Below the pieces are notes generated by a model. It was not told the DNA's origin, made no database searches, and saw only the letters and a program-made list of their open reading frames with translations. 64,000 nt of DNA from JBAZTO01 sp041661865 (GTDB taxonomy: Bacteria > Planctomycetota > Phycisphaerae > SM23-33): NCBI GenBank assembly GCA_041661865.1, contig JBAZTO010000001.1, forward strand, positions 62,001-126,000, given 5' to 3'. A program made the position numbers and the translations under genes. This document shows, one piece after another, positions 1 through 7,730 of the stretch (position 1 is its first letter; every line of letters begins with the position of its first letter).

Positions 1-544
1 GGGTCAAGGCTCCGCCGGTGGTCACGCGCTGATAGATCGCCAGCTCCTTCGACCCGCCGTTCGGCTGGATGACGCCGAAGAAGATCGCCGGGCCGTCGGT
101 GGCCAGGGTCTCGAACATCGCCAAGCCCTGCACCAGGCCCTCGGCCGGCGCCGGCGAGGTCAGCACAGCGCCGGGGATGCTGAGGATCAGCCGGGCCTCG
201 AGGGTGAAGTCAGTGCCGACATTCTGCCGGCCCTTGAAGAACCCGGAGACGTTGGCGTTGCCGACTGGCATCCCGCCGCGGCCGAGGAGATCGAGGCCGC
301 CCGAACCCAGGCCCGGGACGTCGACGGACGATCCGCCGCTCGCACTCGCGCCGATGTCGACGGCGGTGTCGAGTGGGAGGATGTCCGGGCCAGCGTTGAG
401 CGGCGCGTAGGCAATCAGGCCCCCGAGCTCGATCGTCGGTTCCCCGTAGGCCTTGATGTAGGCGTCTTCGAGGGAGTCGAGATCCACCGACACGCTGCCG
501 GCGAAAACGAGGTTGGTGGCGATGATCTGTGACGTGAGAAGCAT
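1..544 (-). CDS. Unknown protein, truncated by the window edge
   Basis: An open frame of 181 codons starts at the ATG at 544 on the minus strand and runs off the left edge with no stop, so the protein is incomplete. It begins MLLTSQIIATNLVFAGSVSV, then has a Gly/Ser-rich stretch near residues 65-95 and a beta-rich remainder. No family is recognised. The start lies 7 bases after the stop of the upstream gene at 552, so it continues the same minus-strand operon as the terminase. A virion role is inferred from position only. Confidence 0.75.
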   Translation of the reverse strand, partial: MLLTSQIIATNLVFAGSVSVDLDSLEDAYIKAYGEPTIELGGLIAYAPLNAGPDILPLDTAVDIGASASGGSSVDVPGLGSGGLDLLGRGGMPVGNANVSGFFKGRQNVGTDFTLEARLILSIPGAVLTSPAPAEGLVQGLAMFETLATDGPAIFFGVIQPNGGSKELAIYQRVTTGGALT

Positions 545-551
545 GGCAACC

Positions 552-2207
552 TCAGGGGCGGAAGATGTCGGAGAACAGATCGTTGAAGGTGGTCAGGGCT
601 TCCTGGCGTTCCTTCTCCAGCGGCTCCAGATCGGCCTTCGCGTCCGCCGTCTTGATGTGGATGTGCAGCGAGGGCAGCGGGATCTCGAGGTGCAGACCGT
701 CGGAGGTCGCGACCATCCCCTGGCTACCCATGGCGCCAGGCTGTGCACCGCCGGCCGCCATGAGCGCGTCCTGCGGGGTTCCACCAACATCGGCCGGCGG
801 GGCCGCGCCAACCGACGGATCGGCGGGAACTCCGGCATCCGTCGGGGCCGCGCCCGGAGGCACAGCGCCGGCATCGGCGCCTTCGGCGTCTTCACCCTCT
901 TCGCCCTGGGCAGGCGGAGCAGCCGAGCCGCCCGCCGGCGCAGCGCCGGCAGCGGCAGCCGCGGCCGGGTCGCTAGCGGGCGCAGCGCCCGCGTCGGTCG
1001 GAGGAGGCAGGGGCTGGCCCTGTCCAGAGTCCTGAGCGACCTGGTTCGGATCGACATGCGGCTGGGCGTTGGGGTCCTGGCCGGGGGCCGCTGCGGGGGC
1101 AGCCGGCGCGGCAGCCGCGTTCGGGTCCTGCGCCGGAGCGGCATTCGGGTCCTGGCCGGCGGGGGCAGCGTTCGGGTCCTGCCCCTGCTCGCCGCCCTGG
1201 TCCTCGCCCTGTTCAGCGCCTGCCTCCGGCTGCTGGCCGGTGGGCATGCCGGTGGCCGGGTCGACGCCGTACTGCTGCTGGTACATGCCGCCCATCTGGG
1301 CCTGCATCTGCATGGCCTGCTGCATCTGGATTTCCTGCTGCTGCAGCACCTGCTCGCGCTGCGACAGTTCCATCTCCTTGGCGATCAGTTCGCGCACGAC
1401 GGCATCCAGCGGGAGCAACGACTGGCCGCCGGCCATCTGCTCCATCTGGGTGGCGTTGTTGGCCTGGTCCATCGTGGAACCGTTGCCGGAGAAGCCCGAG
1501 GTGAAGGCGTCAGTGATCCCGGCTTCCTTCATCGCGGGGGTGCTCCAGTCGAACACGCAGGGCGTGCCGTCCTTGGCGATGTGGCGCACAGCCAGCTTGA
1601 CCGAGGCGGTCTTGCCGCCGGTGAGCATGTGGAACGCTTCCGACCGACCCTTGTACTTGTCGAGCGGATCGAACATCTGGTTCTCAGCGCCGTACTGCTG
1701 GTCCTGGATGGCGCCCATGTTCTTGCCGACATCGGACATCGTCTTGACGCTGCCCAGGTCGACCATCGGCATGGCCGTCATCTGGCGCATCAGGTCCGCA
1801 GCGACGACCGGGTTGGTGGCGATGTTCGGCGCCGTCGAGTGCAGGAGGTCATAGATCGACTTCGCCCGGGCAGGGTCCTGCTGGATCACATCGGGGGCGG
1901 TCATCTGCAGGTTGTGCCAGCCCTCGTCGTAGGAGCCGCGGTTGGCCAGCCACTTCGCGCCGGAGATCGCCATGGGCGCGAGGATCGAGCCGAGGGCAAG
2001 CGCGTGACCGATGCCGAAGCCACCGGGAGCCGCGGTCTTCTCGCGCTCTTCGGTGAGCATGTCCATGATCGCCTGGCGGTCATCGACGTCGAGCTTGAGG
2101 GCTGCGAGCTTCTGGAAGATCACCGAATGGAAGACCTCCGAGCCCTGGGCAGCAGCGCTGATCAGGTCGGCTTCATTGCGGGCGAGCTTGGTGGCGAGCG
2201 TGGTCAT
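552..2207 (-). CDS. Unknown virion-region protein with QDPNA repeats
   Basis: This 551-residue protein is of unknown function. Residues 1-60 are helical, followed by a hydrophobic patch (GIGHALALGSILAPMAISGA). A Gln/Met-rich segment near 280-320 suggests a coiled coil. From about 335 it becomes low-complexity, rich in Ala, Pro, Gly, Gln and Asp, with the five-residue unit QDPNA repeated at least five times. The ordered C-terminus (about 505-551) is predicted beta then helix. The long disordered linker between two structured ends would fit a virion decoration or scaffold protein, but that is inference. It lies between a gene ending at 2214 and one starting at 544, all co-directional. Confidence 0.75.
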   Translation of the reverse strand: MTTLATKLARNEADLISAAAQGSEVFHSVIFQKLAALKLDVDDRQAIMDMLTEEREKTAAPGGFGIGHALALGSILAPMAISGAKWLANRGSYDEGWHNLQMTAPDVIQQDPARAKSIYDLLHSTAPNIATNPVVAADLMRQMTAMPMVDLGSVKTMSDVGKNMGAIQDQQYGAENQMFDPLDKYKGRSEAFHMLTGGKTASVKLAVRHIAKDGTPCVFDWSTPAMKEAGITDAFTSGFSGNGSTMDQANNATQMEQMAGGQSLLPLDAVVRELIAKEMELSQREQVLQQQEIQMQQAMQMQAQMGGMYQQQYGVDPATGMPTGQQPEAGAEQGEDQGGEQGQDPNAAPAGQDPNAAPAQDPNAAAAPAAPAAAPGQDPNAQPHVDPNQVAQDSGQGQPLPPPTDAGAAPASDPAAAAAAGAAPAGGSAAPPAQGEEGEDAEGADAGAVPPGAAPTDAGVPADPSVGAAPPADVGGTPQDALMAAGGAQPGAMGSQGMVATSDGLHLEIPLPSLHIHIKTADAKADLEPLEKERQEALTTFNDLFSDIFRP

Positions 2208-2213
2208 AGCGCC

Positions 2214-3101
2214 TCAGTTGGTGATCGTCGGGTGAGTCTGGTACATCCGCTGATGGACGTCGACCGGCCGCTCCACCATGGACATGGTGAGCTGCCGATC
2301 GGCCTCGTCGCCGAGACCAGAGACGAAGTTCTTTACCGATTGGATCGGATGCTTCAACGGCTCGACCACGTCCATGAACCCACTGGTCGGGCTCTGGGGC
2401 ATGGTGCCAGCCGGCAGGGGCTCGGTCGGCACGCCAAAGGCTGCAGCCTTGCGGGACTCGAGGGTGTCGCTGGCAGGCGTCCCGGCCAGGCGGTCGCCGA
2501 CCCAGTCCGCGCCGTTCTCCACCATCTCGGGGATGTGGAACAGGGTGTTGGCCCGGCCGTAGGCGTCCATCGCCCCGAGGGCCTTGCTGGCGACACCGCC
2601 GGTGAACATCTCGGGGTGCATCCCCAGGCCGCCGGTGACGTGGCTCAGGAGGCCTGGCGCAGCGGGCGCCAGAACGGTCGCGAGCTTGAGGGGGTAGAGA
2701 CCGGCCTTCTTCCCAGCCAGCAGCGTCGGCTGGGCCGGCTTGGCCGCGGGGGCCGCACTGGGCTTGGGCAGCGCAGGGGCCTGCTGGGTCGTCTGCTTGT
2801 TCGGTACGAAGGCTTTCGCCGCACCTGGGGCCTTGGTCTCCGGCAGCGACTGGGTGGTCTGCATGCGAGGCTGCGGCTGTGCCTGGTCCGAGCGGATCAG
2901 GGGGCCGGTAGGCGGCAGGGCCACGCCAGCAGTCAGGCCAGTGGGTGATCCACCCTGGGCGGTCGAGGAGCCGCCAATGGACGGGCCAGGCTGCGGGGCG
3001 ACACCGAAGGGCGCGGAAGCCGTCGGCGCCGGAGGCACGGGGCCACCCTGCGCGAGCTCGACGCTGACGGCGACCTTCGCGATGTCGGTGAAGCGGGGCA
3101 T
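2214..3101 (-). CDS. Unknown virion-region protein
   Basis: A 295-residue protein starting MPRFTDIAKVAVSV. A longer frame extends upstream to 3263, but it would overlap the neighbouring gene by 160 bases. The ATG at 3101, 3 bases beyond that neighbour's stop, is therefore preferred. Residues 20-150 are Pro/Ala/Gln-rich and probably disordered. The C-terminal half is ordered and ends in DVHQRMYQTHPTITN. No family recognised. The gene order (large unknowns downstream of the terminase) makes a head or connector role possible, but nothing in the sequence shows it. Confidence 0.7.
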   Translation of the reverse strand: MPRFTDIAKVAVSVELAQGGPVPPAPTASAPFGVAPQPGPSIGGSSTAQGGSPTGLTAGVALPPTGPLIRSDQAQPQPRMQTTQSLPETKAPGAAKAFVPNKQTTQQAPALPKPSAAPAAKPAQPTLLAGKKAGLYPLKLATVLAPAAPGLLSHVTGGLGMHPEMFTGGVASKALGAMDAYGRANTLFHIPEMVENGADWVGDRLAGTPASDTLESRKAAAFGVPTEPLPAGTMPQSPTSGFMDVVEPLKHPIQSVKNFVSGLGDEADRQLTMSMVERPVDVHQRMYQTHPTITN

Positions 3102-3103
3102 GC

Positions 3104-3349
3104 TCAGTTGGCGGGCATCGGCATCATGCCGCCGGTCTGGTTGTGGCCACGGGAGGGGGCACCGGGCGCCGTCATGTTGGCAATCACCGGCGCGGCGACG
3201 CTGCTGAGCGCCCCGGCGGCAGTGGCGCCAGCCATCAGGGTGTTGGCCGGGTCGGTCTTCCACGCGTGCGAGAGCCCCGACCGGATGGTGTCACCCATGC
3301 CAGCCGCGGTCTTGCGCGCTTCGAGAGCTTCGGTCGCCGGGGTGTTCAC
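3104..3349 (-). CDS. Small hydrophobic protein
   Basis: An 81-residue protein with one Ala/Gly-rich hydrophobic segment (LMAGATAAGALSSVAAPVIA, about residues 38-57) and a Gly/Met-rich tail. Its start overlaps the end of the upstream 436-residue gene by four bases (ATGA), a sign of translational coupling. It shares a loose pattern (Leu..Arg/Lys-Lys-x-Ala...Gly followed by an Ala/Gly hydrophobic stretch) with the proteins at 38698 and 61670. Function unknown. Confidence 0.65.
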   Translation of the reverse strand: MNTPATEALEARKTAAGMGDTIRSGLSHAWKTDPANTLMAGATAAGALSSVAAPVIANMTAPGAPSRGHNQTGGMMPMPAN

Positions 3350-4656
3350 GCCACGGCTCCCTGCATCTCAGTCTTCTTGGGCGCGGCGCCGATGGCTGAC
3401 GCCACCGCCGGGATAGCACGGGCCGCGAGGCCGAGCAACGGGTTGGCCAGCTTGGCCTCGAGCTGCTTGGCCGCGATGTGCTGGGCGCGCTTGAGCTGGC
3501 CGGTGGCCTCGGAGATTTCCTTGAGCTTGAGGCCCAGATACTCCTGCGCGTTGTGGGTCTTCAGGAGGCGGTCGCGGGCACCGACGAGGTCCTTCACCGC
3601 GATGGTGAAGGAACTGTCGCCGTTGACGATGCGCGGGGTGCCGCCGGGGGTATTGCCGGTGTTGCGCTCGTCGAGGTAGGTCTGGGGCAGCTTGTGGTCA
3701 GCCTGGGACGGGCGGTTCTCGAACCAGTGGGCCGCATCCTCGTAGGGGTGCTTGCCGGTCTCGTGCATCTTCGAGTAGTCGGGCTGCTTCTGCAGGTAAT
3801 ACTGGGCCTGCTTGGTCAGCGCCGGGGGTGGGCAGGCGCCGCGGTCGTAGGCCACGGCATTCTCGCACATCGAGACGATGTCGTCGATCGAGAGCTGGTC
3901 GATCTCGTTCTTGTCCGCCGCGAAACGGAAGCCGAGACGGTGGTTCGGGACGCCGCGCGACTTCAAACCTTCGACGACCATGCGCAGCAGGGCGCGCAGC
4001 TCTTCGGGGTTCTTCTCGTTGTCGAGGCGGCAGCCGCTCACGGTCGCCATGACAGCGCGGTAGAGCGAGGGGAGGGTCACGCCGGACATGACCATGTCGA
4101 TGGCGGACTGGATGATGCGATCGTGGGCGTCCGAGGCTTCGGAGAGGGCGCTGATACCAGCGGACTTCGCCTCATTCTGGACGATCTCGACTTCAGCGCG
4201 GGTCTTGTCCAGCTCGAGCAGCATCGACCGGGTCTTCGCTTCCTCGAGCGAGTAGGCCAGCGAGGGGTCCATCGGGTGATCGTAGATCGAGAGCTTGACG
4301 TCGCCGGCCTCCGGGAGCGGGGCGAAGGGGTCGCCGCCGGCTTCCTCGATGGCTGCCAGCTTGGACGAGCCCTCACGGTACATGCTGGCCTCGGCGCTCT
4401 TGCGTGCCTGGCCAACCAGCTTCTCAGGGTCGGCCAGCTCGAACCGCAGACGGGCATCCTTCTTCTGGGCGTGCGCGTTCTTGGTGAGGGAGATGTGCAC
4501 CCCGCGATTGGCGTCCTCCGCGATGCGGCGGATCTCGTGCGGGGTCAGGTCGTGGGCGTCGACGATGGACGCCAGCTTATCCTGCATCGACTCGCCGCGG
4601 AGGCCTGCGGCCTTCACCTCGTCGATGTACGGCTGCAGACGGGCCTTGTGGGACAT
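3346..4656 (-). CDS. Unknown helical protein of the terminase operon
   Basis: A 436-residue, mostly helical protein with no recognised domain. It has a predicted helical middle (about 130-200), a segment with two cysteines near 275-283 (MCENAVAYDRGACPPP), and a hydrophobic C-terminal helix (LLGLAARAIPAVASAIGAA). It is 33 bases downstream of the terminase stop. Its ATG at 4656 follows GAGG and a TATCCC element that resembles the right half of the class A promoter motif described at 61638. Portal identity was considered, but no portal-like signature is visible. Confidence 0.7.
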   Translation of the reverse strand: MSHKARLQPYIDEVKAAGLRGESMQDKLASIVDAHDLTPHEIRRIAEDANRGVHISLTKNAHAQKKDARLRFELADPEKLVGQARKSAEASMYREGSSKLAAIEEAGGDPFAPLPEAGDVKLSIYDHPMDPSLAYSLEEAKTRSMLLELDKTRAEVEIVQNEAKSAGISALSEASDAHDRIIQSAIDMVMSGVTLPSLYRAVMATVSGCRLDNEKNPEELRALLRMVVEGLKSRGVPNHRLGFRFAADKNEIDQLSIDDIVSMCENAVAYDRGACPPPALTKQAQYYLQKQPDYSKMHETGKHPYEDAAHWFENRPSQADHKLPQTYLDERNTGNTPGGTPRIVNGDSSFTIAVKDLVGARDRLLKTHNAQEYLGLKLKEISEATGQLKRAQHIAAKQLEAKLANPLLGLAARAIPAVASAIGAAPKKTEMQGAVA

Positions 4657-4689
4657 AGGAACCTCGTGGGATAGGGTACTCGACGCCGG

Positions 4690-6456
4690 TCATCGGTAAA
4701 GGGAGTCAGTTCGCTCGTCCGGGGTCTCGTTCCAGATGTCGGCCGCAGCGGCCTCGCTCTGGGTCGTGCTGCCCATGTGACCCTTGAAATCACCCCGGAC
4801 CAGGAACTCGCCGGCGATCGTCGAATAGGTGACCGAATGGAGACCATCGTCGGGCTTGATATTCACATACCGCTGGACGTTGGTCTTGTCGTTGTACTCC
4901 AGGCTGACAGCCATGAAGTGGTCGAACAGCTCCTGGCACTCGTCAGAGCGCGGGAAGGTGATCTGCTTCGTGCGGACCATCTCGAAGGTGTCGGTGAGCA
5001 CCCGGGTGCGGGCCAGGTGCCACTTGCGGACCTTCGGATCCCACTTCACGCGGGCGGCGCGGCCGGCGCCGGTCCCCTGCATGCCGGTGTGCCACATCTG
5101 GATGACGCGGTCGTCACCGAGGCGGTTGATCAGCTGCAGGTTCTGGACCTGGCCGCAGCCCCAGTCGCAGCCGAGCAGCTGGACGCCGGCGTAGGAGGCG
5201 GCCTTCACGATCCAGTCGATCTGGTACAGGGGGTCGGTCTCAACACCCTTGAAGATCTTCCAGTAGTAGACGTCGAACCGGCCCGGGAACGGGTTGAAGC
5301 CGCCGATGGTCACGAAGGTGTAGCTGTTCTCGCCGTTGAAAGCCCAGTCGACGCCCATGACCAGTGGCGGGTAGCGGTTCTTGCGCGGGTTCGGAACCTC
5401 GTTCTTGCGGTCAGGGTTACAGCAGGCTTTGAGCTGCTCGATCGTTACCGGAACGGAGCCCGAATCGTGGGGCAGGCCGAGCACCTCATTGCGGAACCGC
5501 TCGGTCGAGTAGTTCCGCAGCTTGTCGAGCAGCTCCATCCACTTCTGACGCCGATCCATGACCGGCTTCACGATCAGCTGCGGGACGCGATAGGTCTCCA
5601 TCGTGACCGACGCGTGCCGGCCCTTCTCGAGATCCATCTTGCGTGCCACGACCCATCGGCCGTTGGCGTTGGTATTCAGCGGGACTCCGCAGAACTCGCA
5701 GATAACGCCGTGATCGCCGATGTTTCGTTCAGTCCAAGAGTGGTTCCACTTCTTGCACCCCATGTTGGTGCAGCGGACAGCCCACTCGGCGCCGGTGGAG
5801 CGCGCCCGGAAGGCCTCCATCGGATTGTTCATCGACTTCGGCGTGCCGCAGTACCAGAAACGCGGGGCCTTGGCACGGAAGGCCATTTCTTCGACGACCG
5901 GATAGATGTCCGGCATGATGTCCTGGATCTCATCGAAGGTCAGCTGGGCGCCGCCAACCTCGATCAGCTCACCCGTGCGCGGGTCGAGGACCGTGTGCAT
6001 CTTGCCGTCTTTTACCGACTGACCACGCAGACGGTCAGCCGTGCGCTGGGCGTAGCCCAGCGTGATCATCGAGCCGCCAGCGTTGAAGACGCGGCGCAGC
6101 ACCTGATCGACCTTGCCCGGGCCGTCGAAGAAGCAGTCCTGGATGATCGGGCTGCCAGAGATGAAGTCACGCAAGCGCTGCTGGGCGAATACCATCGCCT
6201 GCTCCTGCAGCGGCGCGACGTAGACCTGCACGCTGCCGGGGTGGCAGACGCCGTTGATCACCAGCTTCGAGGCGAGCGTGGTACTCTTGGCGACCTGACG
6301 CCCGGTGAACAACCCCACACGCGACGCGCGGGTGTTGTAGACGGCTTCGAGGTAGGGGTAGTCCGTGAGGTTGAAGCGCTCGCCGCCGAGACAGAGCAGA
6401 TCCTGCGCGAGCTGGAACGGGGTGGCCTCGATGCACCGGACGGTATTTTCCATCAT
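4690..6456 (-). CDS. terL: Terminase large subunit
   Basis: The DNA-packaging motor ATPase/nuclease, 588 residues, the usual size. The ATPase domain holds a Walker A-like motif GRQVAKST (52-59; Lys57), a Walker B LTFDE (Asp175, Glu176) and a coupling-type motif YCGT (202-205). A four-cysteine zinc ribbon is inserted at Cys229, Cys234, Cys253 and Cys256. The C-terminal RNase H-like nuclease has acidic candidates Asp370 (MGVDW), Asp431 (GCDW) and Asp536/Asp537 with His540. The Walker A carries Ala where Gly normally precedes the Lys. It cuts and translocates concatemeric phage DNA into proheads. It overlaps the upstream 294-residue gene by four bases (ATGA), which may supply the small subunit function. 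Confidence 0.95.
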   Translation of the reverse strand: MMENTVRCIEATPFQLAQDLLCLGGERFNLTDYPYLEAVYNTRASRVGLFTGRQVAKSTTLASKLVINGVCHPGSVQVYVAPLQEQAMVFAQQRLRDFISGSPIIQDCFFDGPGKVDQVLRRVFNAGGSMITLGYAQRTADRLRGQSVKDGKMHTVLDPRTGELIEVGGAQLTFDEIQDIMPDIYPVVEEMAFRAKAPRFWYCGTPKSMNNPMEAFRARSTGAEWAVRCTNMGCKKWNHSWTERNIGDHGVICEFCGVPLNTNANGRWVVARKMDLEKGRHASVTMETYRVPQLIVKPVMDRRQKWMELLDKLRNYSTERFRNEVLGLPHDSGSVPVTIEQLKACCNPDRKNEVPNPRKNRYPPLVMGVDWAFNGENSYTFVTIGGFNPFPGRFDVYYWKIFKGVETDPLYQIDWIVKAASYAGVQLLGCDWGCGQVQNLQLINRLGDDRVIQMWHTGMQGTGAGRAARVKWDPKVRKWHLARTRVLTDTFEMVRTKQITFPRSDECQELFDHFMAVSLEYNDKTNVQRYVNIKPDDGLHSVTYSTIAGEFLVRGDFKGHMGSTTQSEAAAADIWNETPDERTDSLYR

Positions 6457-7337
6457 GGCATCGCGGCCAGTTCATCCTTGGTCAGCAGGGCGTCCTGTGA
6501 CTCGTACTTCGCGACCACGCCGGCGAGCGTCGCCAGGGCCTTCTTGGCGCTGTCGCCGCCTGAGGCATCGCGCAGCTTGCCGCGCATCTCCATCGCCTTG
6601 AACATGGTATCGCGCTCGAGCTTGACGCGCGCCAGCTCGTCCTTGGTCATGTTCAGACCGAGGTTGCCCACCGTGCGCTTGATCAGGCGCTCGGTGTAAT
6701 AGGCATCGCTCATCAGGCGGTCCAGCACGGCCTCGGAGTTCAGCGACACAGGCACGCCCAGGCGCCAGCGGACGAAGTCCTTGGGCTGCCCGATCAGGCC
6801 ACGGCGGAACACAGCCTCTTCGTTGCCGATGCAGAGCATGTAGCGCTCCCAGGCAGCACCCTCGAGGTACTCCCGGTCAACGAACAGCTCCCCGTAGCGG
6901 CGCACATCGACTTCCTCGAGGACGCAGCCATACATCTGCTTCAGGTCGGCACAGATCGTCTCGTAGTCGATCTCGCACAGGATGCTCGTCTCGAGCATAG
7001 TCCGAATCGCCTGATTCTCCCGCAGGCGCCGGATGCCAGTGGGGAGAAGGACGGTCGGCCCAGATGGGCCGACGGTGATGATGTCCCGCAGCCCAAGCAT
7101 GGTCGCGGCCTGGAACAGGGGCCGGTAGTCCATGGTCGACCGCATGTCGGTGGTAACGAACCAGGCGTCCAAGGCAGCCGGGAGCCGGCCCTGAATCTCA
7201 GCCGCCGTGAAGTCCTGCAGGGCACAAGGAAAGCGGGTATCCAGTGCTGCCAACAGGCTTTCAGCATGCTTCGGGCCATCCGCACGAGCCATTGCCACAA
7301 GGGCGACTGCCTGAAGAATCCGGCGGTGTGGGACCAT
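6453..7337 (-). CDS. Terminase-linked protein, possible small subunit
   Basis: A 294-residue protein of unknown family directly upstream of the large terminase, overlapping it by four bases. Position would suit a small terminase (DNA recognition) subunit, and the length is within the broad range for those, but no clear helix-turn-helix or oligomerisation motif was recognised. The C-terminal 70 residues are charged and helical (NMTKDELARVKLERDTMFKA). It is the first gene of this minus block. A class B promoter element lies 12 bases before its ATG and there is no Shine-Dalgarno sequence, so its mRNA may be nearly leaderless. Confidence 0.6.
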   Translation of the reverse strand: MVPHRRILQAVALVAMARADGPKHAESLLAALDTRFPCALQDFTAAEIQGRLPAALDAWFVTTDMRSTMDYRPLFQAATMLGLRDIITVGPSGPTVLLPTGIRRLRENQAIRTMLETSILCEIDYETICADLKQMYGCVLEEVDVRRYGELFVDREYLEGAAWERYMLCIGNEEAVFRRGLIGQPKDFVRWRLGVPVSLNSEAVLDRLMSDAYYTERLIKRTVGNLGLNMTKDELARVKLERDTMFKAMEMRGKLRDASGGDSAKKALATLAGVVAKYESQDALLTKDELAAMP

Positions 7338-7349
7338 CCTGGCGATCTA

Positions 7350-7361
7350 TGTTAGGGGCCT
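7350..7361 (-). promoter_or_regulatory. Class B phage promoter element
   Basis: The minus-strand 12-mer AGGCCCCTAACA lies 12 bases upstream of the ATG at 7337. The same 12-mer occurs once more at 38672-38683, again just upstream of a first gene (the tape measure). The spacing to the start codon and missing ribosome site suggest a transcript that begins at or very near the ATG. Which polymerase uses it is unknown; the phage enzyme is a natural guess. Confidence 0.45.
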
Positions 7362-7364
7362 GCG

Positions 7365-7395
7365 GGTAAAAATAAACCCATCTGCCTGGGATAAG
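7365..7395 (+). promoter_or_regulatory. Class C phage promoter (GGTAAAAA-17-GATAAG)
   Basis: One of four plus-strand sites sharing a GGTGAAAW-like box, a 16-17 base gap, and GATAAG followed by purines and Gs. Here the boxes are GGTAAAAA (7365-7372) and GATAAG (7390-7395). It lies 20 bases before the ATG at 7416. The spacing resembles a bacterial -35/-10 promoter but the hexamers are not the sigma-70 consensus. It is divergent from the class B element at 7350. Confidence 0.55.
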
Positions 7396-7415
7396 AGGGG
7401 TACAGGGAATATACC

Positions 7416-7667
7416 ATGAACGAGAACGTCGTATGTTTCGGCCTCTGCGCAATCTGCGCTGTGGCCGCCGCTGTGCTCTTCGGCCACGCCGCCGGAGTGC
7501 ATTTCTCCCACCATGAAGACGGCTCTCGCGAGCTGCTCTTCGCTTTCGGCATGTCCATCGCCTCGGGGGCTTTCACCCTCGGATCGCTGCGCTGCCGCAC
7601 CAAGCCCAAGGACGAAGTTCCGCCCGTCGTCGATTCGGAGCGGAAATACTGCAAGACGGACTACTGA
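7416..7667 (+). CDS. Small membrane protein
   Basis: An 83-residue protein with two hydrophobic segments (about 6-26 and 42-58) separated by a His-rich loop (HFSHHEDG) and a charged C-terminal tail. This suggests an inner-membrane protein with two spans. It is a single-gene plus-strand island with its own class C promoter upstream and a strong terminator hairpin 7 bases after the stop. Such isolated, independently transcribed membrane proteins in phages are often early or superinfection-related, but no function can be read here. Confidence 0.7.
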   Translation: MNENVVCFGLCAICAVAAAVLFGHAAGVHFSHHEDGSRELLFAFGMSIASGAFTLGSLRCRTKPKDEVPPVVDSERKYCKTDY

Positions 7668-7674
7668 ACCAAAC

Positions 7675-7702
7675 GCCCGCTGGACCTTCGGGTCCAGCGG
7701 GC
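7675..7702. terminator. Hairpin terminator between converging genes
   Basis: A perfect 12-bp stem (GCCCGCTGGACC, loop TTCG, GGTCCAGCGGGC) is followed on the plus strand by AGCAGGTGCTTTTCATT. It lies between the plus gene ending at 7667 and the minus gene ending at 7731, so it may act in both directions. The UUCG tetraloop is unusually stable. Confidence 0.85.
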
Positions 7703-7730
7703 AGCAGGTGCTTTTCATTACCGTGAGCGC

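Noticed and set aside
513..2948. A plus-strand frame of 811 codons opposite the minus genes at 552-3101
   Set aside because: It is Arg/Gly/His-rich shadow coding caused by high GC. The minus-strand proteins have normal composition and a consistent operon layout with short gaps and overlaps.
7347..7718. Minus-strand frames opposite the small membrane protein at 7416
   Set aside because: They run through a strong terminator hairpin and the promoter region, and have no start signals.
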